Origin: Corynebacterium sp. ACRPO
GTDB taxonomy: Bacteria > Actinomycetota > Actinomycetes > Mycobacteriales > Mycobacteriaceae
NCBI RefSeq assembly: GCF_022347205.1
Contig: NZ_JAKRNE010000005.1
Location: forward strand, 62,001-126,000
Length of the DNA: 64,000 nucleotides
Direction of reading: 5' to 3'
A program made the translations under genes and the position numbers. Positions 1 to 7,846 of the stretch are shown one piece after another. Each line of letters starts with the position of its first letter. The stretch's first letter is position 1. The notes beneath the pieces are model-generated. The model was not told the origin of the DNA and made no database searches. It was given only the letters and a program-made list of their open reading frames with translations.

Positions 1-274
1 CGACGATGAGGCCGAAAAGGACGGCCAGCAGCGCGCCGAGTAGAGATTGGCGCGCGCCATAGACCACGCGGGTATAGAGATCGCGGCCGACGGCGTCGGT
101 GCCGAACCAGTGTTGGAAGCTGGGTTGCAAGAGCGCCGTGGTGTCCCCGCCCTGGTTAGGGTCCTGGGAGGTAAATAGTTGGGGGAACAGGGCGCAGAGC
201 ACCGCCAGGCCCAGCACAATCAGCGAGATGATGGTGCCCGGGGTGAGCTTCAGCTGTGTGGATTTAAGCTTCAT
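1..274 (-). CDS. ABC transporter permease, DppC/OppC type (3' part outside window)
   Basis: This is the N-terminal 91 residues of the second membrane subunit of a peptide/nickel-type ABC importer; the rest lies beyond the left edge. It starts with MKLKSTQLKL, has one hydrophobic segment at about residues 14-34, and then the signature HWFGTDAVGRDLYTR followed by GARQSLLG, which marks DppC/OppC proteins. Its ATG overlaps the TGA of the upstream permease gene in an ATGA, so the two are translationally coupled. With that gene and the lipoprotein gene before it, it forms one importer operon on the minus strand. ATPase genes are expected just outside the window. The substrate cannot be read from the sequence. 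Confidence 0.9.
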   Translation of the reverse strand, partial: MKLKSTQLKLTPGTIISLIVLGLAVLCALFPQLFTSQDPNQGGDTTALLQPSFQHWFGTDAVGRDLYTRVVYGARQSLLGALLAVLFGLIV

Positions 275-1284
275 GCTTGGACCTTCTTCTCGTTCGTTGC
301 GGTGGTATCGGCGGTGGTGGCAGCGGTGGCGGAGCTAGGTGCAGCCTCGTGCTCGCGCTCGCGCAGGCGCACGTCAAGCACTGGGTAGAGCAGGTCCACA
401 ATCAGATTGATAAGGACAAAGACGGCGGCGGCAAGCACCACGATGGCCAGCAGCACCGAGGTATCACGGTTAGCCACCGCATCCACGGTCAGCGCGCCAA
501 TGCCGTGGCGGGCGAAGACCGCTTCCGTCACCACTGAGCCGCCGACGAGCTCACCAAAGGTAAGGCCAGCCATGGTCAGCGCCGGCAGCAACGCGTTGCG
601 CAAGACGTTGCGCCACAACAACCAGGCGCCGCTAGCACCCTTGGCGCGCACGACCTGCACGAAGGACATATCCATGACCTCATCGATGGAGCGCAGCAGC
701 ACCTGCGCCAGCGGCGCGGCCACGAAGATACCCAGGGTAATTACCGGCAGGATGAGGTTTTGGGCGTCGCTCGCGCCGATGACCGGCACCCAGCCCAAGC
801 CAAAGGAGAATATCTGGATCAAAATGATGCCGATCCAAAAGGTGGGCAGGGAAACCATCACGGAAGGCAAGCTGCGGAAGAAACTGCGCAGCCAAGAAAA
901 TGGGCCAAAGGTGGAGACAATAGCCACCACGAAAGCCAAGACCACGCCTACGAGGAAGGCGAAGACCGCCAGCGCCAGTGTGGAGGGAAGGGCATCTGCC
1001 AGCATTTCCGATACGGTGGTACCGGTGGCGACGGAAAAGCCGAAATCACCGGTGAGGAATCCGCCGAGCGCGCTGAAATAGCGGCTCACGATCGGTTCAT
1101 CGGCACCATAAACCTCGCGGATGGCGGCCAGCTGCTCGGCGTTGAGACCCAAGTTGGGGTTGTCATAGCGGGTCGCGACGGCGTCACCAGGCAGTGCTGC
1201 TAGGAGGATGAAAGAAAGGGTGAAGGTTGCCCAGATGACGAGCACGGCTTGGCCGATGCGCAGGGCAATAGTTTTCAGGCTCAT
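271..1284 (-). CDS. ABC transporter permease, DppB/OppB type
   Basis: A 337-residue inner-membrane permease of the peptide/nickel ABC importer family (BPD_transp_1). The N-terminus has the usual membrane anchor with FTLSFILLAALPGD at about residues 20-35. Further hydrophobic segments lie in the middle and C-terminal parts, and the ATPase-contacting EAA-type loop (RAKGASG...ALLPALT) is at about residues 213-238. The C-terminal tail ends in a charged, alanine- and threonine-rich stretch of about 25 residues that looks disordered. The gene starts 3 bases after the stop of the substrate-binding protein gene and overlaps the next permease by 4 bases, so all three are probably one mRNA. Family assignment is firm; the substrate is unknown. 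Confidence 0.92.
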   Translation of the reverse strand: MSLKTIALRIGQAVLVIWATFTLSFILLAALPGDAVATRYDNPNLGLNAEQLAAIREVYGADEPIVSRYFSALGGFLTGDFGFSVATGTTVSEMLADALPSTLALAVFAFLVGVVLAFVVAIVSTFGPFSWLRSFFRSLPSVMVSLPTFWIGIILIQIFSFGLGWVPVIGASDAQNLILPVITLGIFVAAPLAQVLLRSIDEVMDMSFVQVVRAKGASGAWLLWRNVLRNALLPALTMAGLTFGELVGGSVVTEAVFARHGIGALTVDAVANRDTSVLLAIVVLAAAVFVLINLIVDLLYPVLDVRLREREHEAAPSSATAATTADTTATNEKKVQA

Positions 1285-1287
1285 GGT

Positions 1288-2943
1288 TTAGTCCTCCCCT
1301 TCTGTGGGGTTGATGTCTACCGCATAGAACGACGGACGGCCAATGGCCTCGGTGCTAAAGCCCTCGATATAGGGCTGGAAACCATAGACCTGCGGCTCTT
1401 CAAACATGGGCAGGATATAGGCCTGTTCGGACAGATAGTCCTGCATGCGGCCGGTCATGGCGAGGCGATCCTTTTCACTGCTGAGGTTGAAGTAGTCCTC
1501 CACCAGTTTCTGCAGCTTCTCATCGCCAAAGCTATCGGTCTTCTCGTCATAGTTGAGGAAAGAATTGCGCCCGGTGCCATCCAGCCACGTGGCCAAGGTG
1601 TCCACATTGGCACGGCCGGTCATGGTGTGGCGTACCTGCACGGTGTCTTGGTCCTTCATGGCCTTTTGCTGCGCAGAGCGGTCGCCTGGGTTGAGGTTGG
1701 CCTCGATGCCGACGTTCTTGAGCATCTCCTGGGCCTTGGTGAACATCTCTTTAGAGCGCGGCTGTGGGACGGCTTCATTGAAGGTCACGGACAGGCGCTT
1801 GCCGTCCTTTTCGCGAATGCCCTCTTCACCTGGGCGCCAGCCGGCCTCATCGAGCAGGCGCTTGGATTCTTCTGGATCGAAGGCATAGTTCGCGGACTGA
1901 TCCTTATAGCCAATAGCCGTCTTGGCCAGAATCGATGTGCCCTTGGGGTAGGAATCAGAAAAGAGAGTGTCCAGGATGTTGTCGCGGTCAATGGCGTGGA
2001 TGATGGCCTGGCGCACTCGCTTGTCTTCCAAGAGTGGATGGCGGAAGTGGAAGTGGAAGCTATTGTTCACGCCACGGGTGGGGGCGGCGAAAATCTGCAG
2101 GTTTTGATCCTTCAGGTGTTTCTCATCGGGAGCTTCGATCTGGCGCGCGACATCGGACTGGCCGGCTACAAGCGAGCCCACGCGCACGGAGTCTTCGGCC
2201 GCGAGCACGATATTGATGCCCTCAATATCGGCCGGGCCCTGGTGGTCCTTGCGGGCCGGAGGCGCCCAGTCATAATCCTCGCGCTTCTTGAGCACCAGCT
2301 TGGTGCCCAGCTCTTCTTCCTCAATCACGAAGGGGCCAGAACCGGAAATCGCGGTGGCATTGCCCGGCGCGAAGCCGGTGTCATCCAAATCCAGGGTGGC
2401 ATTAGAAAGCAAGCCCTGGTTCATCACGGAGGTGGACTGCGGGAAGCCTGGGGAAGGCTCGCTGAAGTAGAACTTCACCGTGTAGTCATCGATGACCTCG
2501 GACTTTTCATAGTTGGGCAGCTGCTCCGATGGAGTGAGCATGCGATCTTCGTCGCCTAGGGCATAAAGGTCATAGTTCTTCTTCACGTTCGCGGCATCTA
2601 GGCGGGAGCCATCAGAGTAGGTCACGCCCTTGCGAATCTTGAAGGTGAATTCGGTGTTGTCCTTGTTTGCCTTGGGCATCTCCTCCGCAATCCACGGGTG
2701 CAGCTCGAGGGTATCCGGGTCCTGCCAGAGCAGGCGGTCCGTGATGTTATTGAGCACACCACCGTTGGGGTAATAGCCGCCGGAGGGTGGATAGAGGTTG
2801 TTGAACATATTGGGCTCGACATAGGTGACCATGCCATCTTCCGCGGCGTGGGAAGTAGAGGCGCACGAGGTAAGCGAGAGAGCTAGCGCGCCGCTGGCCA
2901 GGACCGCGGCCACGGGCCGCAGGAGCCGAGAAAGTTGCTTCAT
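1288..2943 (-). CDS. ABC transporter substrate-binding lipoprotein (SBP family 5)
   Basis: A 551-residue extracytoplasmic binding protein for peptides, metals or related ligands (SBP_bac_5 fold). I chose the ATG giving MKQLSRLLRPV because it places a lipoprotein signal directly at the N-terminus: basic residues, a hydrophobic stretch, then lipobox LTSC at about residues 24-27. An in-frame ATG 14 codons upstream would bury the signal. The mature protein has family hallmarks such as FTFKIRKGVTYSDGS and VRQAIIHAIDRD. It heads the operon with the two permeases. The upstream region shared with the divergent FAD-protein gene holds two McbR-like operators, so the ligand may be linked to sulfur amino acids (methionine-containing peptides, for instance). 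That link is inference from the operators only. Confidence 0.9.
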   Translation of the reverse strand: MKQLSRLLRPVAAVLASGALALSLTSCASTSHAAEDGMVTYVEPNMFNNLYPPSGGYYPNGGVLNNITDRLLWQDPDTLELHPWIAEEMPKANKDNTEFTFKIRKGVTYSDGSRLDAANVKKNYDLYALGDEDRMLTPSEQLPNYEKSEVIDDYTVKFYFSEPSPGFPQSTSVMNQGLLSNATLDLDDTGFAPGNATAISGSGPFVIEEEELGTKLVLKKREDYDWAPPARKDHQGPADIEGINIVLAAEDSVRVGSLVAGQSDVARQIEAPDEKHLKDQNLQIFAAPTRGVNNSFHFHFRHPLLEDKRVRQAIIHAIDRDNILDTLFSDSYPKGTSILAKTAIGYKDQSANYAFDPEESKRLLDEAGWRPGEEGIREKDGKRLSVTFNEAVPQPRSKEMFTKAQEMLKNVGIEANLNPGDRSAQQKAMKDQDTVQVRHTMTGRANVDTLATWLDGTGRNSFLNYDEKTDSFGDEKLQKLVEDYFNLSSEKDRLAMTGRMQDYLSEQAYILPMFEEPQVYGFQPYIEGFSTEAIGRPSFYAVDINPTEGED

Positions 2944-3011
2944 AAAAGCTCGAGTTCCTTTAAGTCTTAAGTAGTACTCGCCCATTAGACCACACTCATA
3001 CCCCCAATTAC

Positions 3012-3027
3012 AAGACCGGACGGTCTA
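3012..3027. promoter_or_regulatory. McbR-like operator 1
   Basis: On the minus strand it reads TAGAC-CGTCCG-GTCTT, one mismatch from the C. glutamicum McbR consensus TAGAC-N6-GTCTA. The core AGACCG-GA-CGGTCT is a perfect inverted repeat. It lies between the divergent importer and FAD-protein genes, 56 bases from a second copy. McbR is the TetR-type repressor of sulfur amino-acid genes; binding here is inferred from the motif only. Confidence 0.6.
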
Positions 3028-3067
3028 CCGTATTACCTGCCAAAACGGCTTAACAAAATGATCACGG

Positions 3068-3083
3068 TAGACTGAAAGGTCTA
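3068..3083. promoter_or_regulatory. McbR-like operator 2
   Basis: TAGAC-TGAAAG-GTCTA is an exact match to the McbR consensus TAGAC-N6-GTCTA. Its 3' end overlaps a possible -10 hexamer TATTTT (3082-3087) for the FAD-protein gene, so bound repressor would block that promoter. It matches operator 1 at 12 of 16 positions in the same orientation. Confidence 0.65.
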
Positions 3084-3145
3084 TTTTGCTCTTACTGCCA
3101 GGTCCAATGATCCTGAAAGGGCCTGAATGTGGCACGATAGGAGGT

Positions 3146-5014
3146 ATGTCTACTCCAGCAATCGCGATCGTCGGAATGGGCCCGCGCGGCATTTCCATCT
3201 TGGAACGCCTCTCCGCCCGCATGGACGATTCCAGCGACCCCATTACCGTCCACCTCATCGATGATGCCCAGCATGGCGCCGGCCGCATCTGGGAAACGGA
3301 CCAAACCAAGACCCTGTGCATGAATACTCGCGCCGGGGCGGTCACCCTCTTTACCGAGCCCGGCTCCACCGTTGATGCCCCTGTGCTCGAGGGGCCCATT
3401 CAATACGAGTGGATTCAGCTGTTGCGCGGCGATGGCGAGAATATCTCCGCAGCCAAGCGCGAGCTTTTTGAGCAGCATCCACCGGCCGCACATATTGCCC
3501 AGGACTACCGCGAAGAGCTCGCGGCTACCCGTCCCGAATCCAACCCTTCGCGCGCACTGTATGGCGAATACCTGCGCTGGGTCTATGACGTGGTCATTGC
3601 GCGGCTACCCAAGAGCATTTCCACCGTAAATCGCTTCAGCAGGTTGGAGACCATCACTGAGGACGAGGGCATAGACGTCCTCCACCTGGCCGATGGCTCC
3701 GAGGTGCGCGCCGATGCCACGGTGCTGGCCTATGGCTGGATGATTCCGGAATACAACGAGCAAGAAAAGCAGTTGGCCGCTTCCGGCTTGAACTGGATCG
3801 CCCCTAATAACCCGGTAGAGCAGGACTACGCCGCCATTCCGGGCGGCGAGGACGTGCTGGTGCGCGGTCTGGGCATGGGCTTTTATGACATCATGGCGCT
3901 GACCACCATCGAGCGCGGCGGCACATTCGTGGAGGACCCTTCCGCGCGCTCCGGCCTGCGCTATGAGCCTTGCGGCCAGGAGCCCAACTTCATTATTTCC
4001 TCCGGCCGCGGCTACCCCTACCACCCCAAGTCCGAGTACGGCGAGCTGCCGCCTACCATGCCGCGCCGCCGCCTGAAAAATGTCATTGCGGAGCTCAGTG
4101 GCACCCAGGACATCGACTTTGACGCCCAGGTCTGGCCTGCCATCGCGCGCGATAGCTACGAGGCCTATATCACCACCTTGGAGCGCGTGCGCCCGGATTC
4201 CCTCCTGCGCCCGCGCGCAGAGATTCTCGAGGCCATCGATGCCACCGCCCCCGATGAGCTGGGCGCGGCCATTGCGCCCATGGTCACCGAGCCATGGGAC
4301 ATGAACGATCTCATGTACCAGATTGCCGGGTTTACCGGGGACATCGCTGAGCTCACCGAGCACATTGCCCAGTCCATGGAAGGCGATATCCGGGAGGCCG
4401 CCGCCGGCCATGACTCCCCCATCAAGGCCGCGCTGTGGTCGCTTTCGCAATCGCGCAAGCCGGCCTCCATCCTCGGCGCAGAGGGCCGCTACACCCGCGA
4501 GTCCCGCACCGGCCGCTACGGCCAGGTCATGTCCTTTGGCCAGATGATCGGCTCCGGCCCGCCGCTCTTCCGCGTGCGCCAGTTGCTCGCGCTTGTCGAC
4601 GCCGGCCTGGCCCACTTCTTAGGCGATCACCCCACCGTGTCCATCGAGGCCGATCACTTCACCTTGACCTCCGGCCCGCGCTCGGCTTCGGCGTCCACGC
4701 TTGTCGACGCCTTTATGCACCGCCCCGACATCCGCACCGCCGGCGATGCCATGACGCGCTGCTTGGTGGATTCCGCCCGCGTGCGCCCCTTCCCCGATCA
4801 CGGCCAGCCCACCGGTTCGCCGGAAACGGATGGGGCCACCCGCCGCACCGTTCATCCGGACGGCGAGTTGGATGCGCGCCTGCACATCGTGGGCATCCCC
4901 ACCTATTCCCAGTGGCCGGACACCACCATTTCCCCCATGCCGGGCACGGACCCGCTCATGCTGCAAGAAACCGACAAGGCTGCCGGTTCCCTTCTTGCCG
5001 TGGTGCGCTCCTAG
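3146..5014 (+). CDS. FAD/NAD(P)-binding protein (NAD_binding_9 type), role unknown
   Basis: A 622-residue cytosolic protein. Residues 1-30 form a dinucleotide-binding start, AIAIVGMGPRGISILERL; the GxGPRG variant followed by an ERL helix is typical of the FAD-NAD(P)-binding family PF13454. A second glycine-rich turn, VLVRGLGMGFYD, lies near residue 240. No reaction can be assigned. The ATG chosen is preceded by AGGAGG, although the spacing of one base is short; in-frame ATGs 13 and 20 codons upstream lack that site and extend past the family start. Two McbR-like operators upstream and the convergent metB downstream suggest a role in sulfur amino-acid metabolism or uptake, an inference from context. 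Confidence 0.8.
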   Translation: MSTPAIAIVGMGPRGISILERLSARMDDSSDPITVHLIDDAQHGAGRIWETDQTKTLCMNTRAGAVTLFTEPGSTVDAPVLEGPIQYEWIQLLRGDGENISAAKRELFEQHPPAAHIAQDYREELAATRPESNPSRALYGEYLRWVYDVVIARLPKSISTVNRFSRLETITEDEGIDVLHLADGSEVRADATVLAYGWMIPEYNEQEKQLAASGLNWIAPNNPVEQDYAAIPGGEDVLVRGLGMGFYDIMALTTIERGGTFVEDPSARSGLRYEPCGQEPNFIISSGRGYPYHPKSEYGELPPTMPRRRLKNVIAELSGTQDIDFDAQVWPAIARDSYEAYITTLERVRPDSLLRPRAEILEAIDATAPDELGAAIAPMVTEPWDMNDLMYQIAGFTGDIAELTEHIAQSMEGDIREAAAGHDSPIKAALWSLSQSRKPASILGAEGRYTRESRTGRYGQVMSFGQMIGSGPPLFRVRQLLALVDAGLAHFLGDHPTVSIEADHFTLTSGPRSASASTLVDAFMHRPDIRTAGDAMTRCLVDSARVRPFPDHGQPTGSPETDGATRRTVHPDGELDARLHIVGIPTYSQWPDTTISPMPGTDPLMLQETDKAAGSLLAVVRS

Positions 5015-5049
5015 CCACGGCACCTGCGCTATGGGACCAGTGCCGCGGC

Positions 5050-6207
5050 CTATAGAGCGTCGAGGGCCTGCTCCAAGTCCGCGAGCAGGTCATCGATGTC
5101 TTCGATACCGATGGAGACGCGCACCAGATCCTCCGGCGGCACCAGCTCGGACCCTTCCGCGGATACGTGCGTCATATTCTTCGGATGCTCGATGAGCGAT
5201 TCCACTCCGCCCAGCGATTCTGCCAGGCAGATAAGCCGCGTATTGAGGCAGATCTGCTTGGCATGCTCCGCACTGTGGAAGCGCACGGACATCATGCCGC
5301 CGAAGCCACGCATCTGCTGTGCTGCCAGCGCATGCCCCGGGTGCTCCTTGAGCCCTGGGTAGAGCACCTGCTTGACCTCGGGTCGCGCCTGCAAGAATTC
5401 CGCTACTCGCTGCGCATTCGCGCAATGGCGGTCCATACGCACCGACAGCGTCTTGACGCCACGGGCGGTTAAGTAGGCGTCGAAAGGCGAGCTCACCGCG
5501 CCCACATTGCCCTGGAAGTAGAGCAGGCGCTCGTCCACGTGGGCGTCATTAGTAACTACCGCGCCACCTAGTACATCGGAATGCCCGCCCAGGTACTTGG
5601 TGGTCGAGTGCAGCACGTGGTCGGCGCCGAGTTCCAGGGGGTTCTGCAGGTAGGGCGTGGCAAAAGTATTGTCCACCAGCACCTGCGCATTCCCCTTAAT
5701 CTTGGCCACCGCGGCAATATCGGTGATATTTAGCGCCGGATTAGTGGGCGTTTCCAGCCAGATGAGCTTGGTATTCTCTTGGACCGCGGCGGCAACCGCT
5801 GCGGTATCGCTGGTGTTCACGATGGACATCTCCACGCCCCACTCGGTGAAATCATTGAGCAGGCGGTAGGAACCACCGTAGGCGTCATTGCCCAAAATGA
5901 CGTGATCTCCTGGGCGCACCAAGATGCGGATCAGCGTATCGGCGGCGGCCATGCCGGAAGAAAACACGCGCGCATACTCCGCGCCCTCCAATGCCGCTAG
6001 GGTGCGCTCGAGCGAGCGCACGGTCGGATTGGCCACACGGCCGTATTCGAATCCGCCGCGCAGCTGCGCCAAGCCGTCTTGCGCAAACGTGGTCGAGGCA
6101 TAGATCGGCACGTTGATAGAGCCCATGTGCGGATCCGGGTGATAGCCGCCATGGATGGAACGGGACGTAAAGCCTTGAGCGAGGTTCTGCGTGCTGCGTT
6201 CAGTCAT
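5050..6207 (-). CDS. metB: Cystathionine gamma-synthase
   Basis: A 385-residue PLP enzyme that joins an activated homoserine (O-acetylhomoserine in corynebacteria) with cysteine to give cystathionine in methionine synthesis. The sequence follows the C. glutamicum MetB I remember almost throughout: TRSIHGGYHPDPHMG near the start, FSSGMAAAD, the PLP-lysine segment HSTTKYLGGHSD in the middle, and LAESLGGVESL near the C-terminus. The chosen ATG (MTERSTQ) starts at the family position; an upstream ATG would add 24 unrelated residues. A TAGACT hexamer 8 bases before this ATG supports it and implies a nearly leaderless mRNA. It is convergent with the FAD-protein gene, with 35 bases between them. Confidence 0.95.
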   Translation of the reverse strand: MTERSTQNLAQGFTSRSIHGGYHPDPHMGSINVPIYASTTFAQDGLAQLRGGFEYGRVANPTVRSLERTLAALEGAEYARVFSSGMAAADTLIRILVRPGDHVILGNDAYGGSYRLLNDFTEWGVEMSIVNTSDTAAVAAAVQENTKLIWLETPTNPALNITDIAAVAKIKGNAQVLVDNTFATPYLQNPLELGADHVLHSTTKYLGGHSDVLGGAVVTNDAHVDERLLYFQGNVGAVSSPFDAYLTARGVKTLSVRMDRHCANAQRVAEFLQARPEVKQVLYPGLKEHPGHALAAQQMRGFGGMMSVRFHSAEHAKQICLNTRLICLAESLGGVESLIEHPKNMTHVSAEGSELVPPEDLVRVSIGIEDIDDLLADLEQALDAL

Positions 6208-6215
6208 AGCACCAC

Positions 6216-6221
6216 AGTCTA
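6216..6221 (-). promoter_or_regulatory. -10 element of metB
   Basis: TAGACT on the minus strand, 8 bases before the metB ATG, predicting a leader of one base or none. It overlaps the palindrome GTCTAGAC. A degenerate McbR-like arrangement, TGAAC-N6-GTCTA, sits here as well, but only its right half is exact. Confidence 0.5.
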
Positions 6222-6351
6222 GACCAAGCTGTTCATTTCCAACCGAGAGATGGGTATTTATTTTCACACTCTCAGACACCCACGACTCATCGCACTTTCA
6301 GCCTCTGCCCTTACAATGGGCGCAGTTCATTTTGTCCTCGACTAAGAAAGA

Positions 6352-7362
6352 ATGATGAATACGCAATTCTTAGCATCCGCCGCTTCCACCACGGACTCGG
6401 CCATCGAGTCCGTGTCCAATTTTTGGAATGACGAGAAGGTACAAAGCTGGCTTATCGAGCGCCCGATTCGCATCGCTATCATCCTTATCCTGGCCATTAT
6501 CGCCCACTGGCTCCTCCACCGAGTTATCAACAAAGTGGCCGAAAATAGCATCAAGTCCTCCGGGCTAGATAAGCAGCGCCTGCGCGGGAAATTCAAGGGC
6601 CGCGCCAATCGCCCCGAGCTCAGCCAACAAGAAGAGGCCATGCGCCAAACCCGCGAGACCCGGCGCGCCTCCCGCATCAAGACACTTGCCGGCGTAGCCC
6701 GTTCCGCCGCCGCCATCTTCGTCTGGGTGTGGGCCGTTATTGCCATCCTGGACGAGTTAGAGGTCAACGTAGCACCGCTTATCGCCTCCGCCGGTGTCAT
6801 CGGTGTCGCCCTCGGCTTTGGCGCACAGGCGCTGGTGAAGGACTTCCTTTCTGGCATCTTCATGCTCATTGAGGACCAGTACGGCATTGGTGACGTGGTT
6901 GATTTGGGCAATGGCGTCTTTGGCGATGTCGAGTCCATCTCCCTGCGCATCACCACGGTCCGCGATATCGATGGTGCCCTGTGGTACGTGCGCAACGGTG
7001 AAATTCTCCAGGTGGCCAACCACTCCGATGAGTACTCCGTTGCCCGCATCCAGATTCCGGTAGGCCTTTCTAATGACCCAGAGGTTGCTGGCGAAGTCAT
7101 TGAGGACGCAGTGAAAGAAGCCGCACAGGACGATAAGGTGCGCAAGCTCATCCTCAGCACGCCCCGTGTGGACGGCATGTCTGGCTTTGAGCCGGATTAT
7201 GTTTCCTTCCGCGTCTCGACCAAGACCTTGCCGGGCAAGCAGTGGGACGTTCAGCGTTTCCTACAATCGCGCGTGCTCAATGTCATGCACACTAAAGGTA
7301 TTACCACGCCCTACCCACACGGCATCGGCATTACCGATCCCCGCAAGGAAGAAGAAGCGTAA
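6352..7362 (+). CDS. Small-conductance mechanosensitive channel (MscS family)
   Basis: A 336-residue membrane channel that opens under membrane tension and protects cells in hypo-osmotic shock. Hydrophobic segments lie at about residues 38-58 and 108-127. The pore helix IASAGVIGVALGFGAQALVKDF at about 143-164 has the alternating Gly/Ala pattern of TM3, and GIFMLIEDQYGIGDVV starts the MscS beta domain. A charged linker of about 45 residues separates the first two segments. Two adjacent ATGs are possible starts; AAGAAAG lies just upstream. Its TAA is followed at once by the ATG of the globin gene, so the two are probably cotranscribed and coupled. Family is firm; the exact subtype is not. Confidence 0.92.
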   Translation: MMNTQFLASAASTTDSAIESVSNFWNDEKVQSWLIERPIRIAIILILAIIAHWLLHRVINKVAENSIKSSGLDKQRLRGKFKGRANRPELSQQEEAMRQTRETRRASRIKTLAGVARSAAAIFVWVWAVIAILDELEVNVAPLIASAGVIGVALGFGAQALVKDFLSGIFMLIEDQYGIGDVVDLGNGVFGDVESISLRITTVRDIDGALWYVRNGEILQVANHSDEYSVARIQIPVGLSNDPEVAGEVIEDAVKEAAQDDKVRKLILSTPRVDGMSGFEPDYVSFRVSTKTLPGKQWDVQRFLQSRVLNVMHTKGITTPYPHGIGITDPRKEEEA

Positions 7363-7746
7363 ATGGATTCTGTTTATGAGGCCATCGGTGGCATGGAGAC
7401 CTTTGAGCGCCTCGTCCACGGCTTTTATTCCCAGGTCAAAGAGGACGATGTCATTGGCCCGATGTACCCCGATAACGACTGGGAAGGCGCAGAACAGCGC
7501 CTTACCTGGTTCTTGGCGCAATACTGGGGCGGCCCGCAGCTATTTTCTGAAAACCGTGGGCACCCGCGCCTGCGCATGCGCCACGCCCCCTACCCCATCG
7601 ATATCACGGCGCACGACCGGTGGCTAGAACTCATGGGCAATTCCCTCGCGGACATAGACGAGGAAACCATCCCACCCGCCTACCGCGAGATGATCTGGGA
7701 TCACATGCAGCACGTGGCCGCCATGATGATCAACAAGGCACCATAA
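7363..7746 (+). CDS. glbO: Truncated haemoglobin, group II (TrHbO)
   Basis: A 127-residue haem protein of the 2-over-2 globin fold, linked in actinobacteria to oxygen or reactive-species handling. Group II features are visible: a distal Tyr in HGFYSQV (Tyr22, B10), Tyr35 in MYPDNDW (CD1), the proximal His in LRMRHAPYPI (F8), and Trp in HDRWLELM (G8). Length matches mycobacterial GlbO. The start codon directly follows the stop of the MscS gene with no spacer, so translation probably depends on reinitiation. A strong hairpin downstream ends the unit. Corynebacterial genomes commonly carry this gene; pairing with a mechanosensitive channel has no obvious functional reason. Confidence 0.95.
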   Translation: MDSVYEAIGGMETFERLVHGFYSQVKEDDVIGPMYPDNDWEGAEQRLTWFLAQYWGGPQLFSENRGHPRLRMRHAPYPIDITAHDRWLELMGNSLADIDEETIPPAYREMIWDHMQHVAAMMINKAP

Positions 7747-7771
7747 CCGCACCGTCTTCCCCGCGCACGAG

Positions 7772-7812
7772 ACAAGCCCGGCCCCCGCTATTTAGCGAGG
7801 AACCGGGCTTGT
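7772..7812. terminator. Bidirectional terminator between glbO and ald
   Basis: A perfect 10-bp inverted repeat, ACAAGCCCGG (7772-7781) and CCGGGCTTGT (7803-7812), encloses an inner CGCT/AGCG stem. It sits between the convergent glbO and ald genes. The U-rich tail is weak (GTGGTTT). Confidence 0.7.
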
Positions 7813-7846
7813 GGTTTATCTAGCCCACACTATGAAGACCCGATGC

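Noticed and set aside
1249-2559. 436-codon open frame antisense to the substrate-binding protein gene
   Set aside because: The minus-strand gene has a lipobox, family motifs and operon partners; the plus-strand frame has none.
3605-4615. 336-codon open frame antisense to the FAD-protein gene
   Set aside because: Low-complexity Ala/Gly/His content and no start signal; the plus-strand gene has a clear dinucleotide-binding motif.
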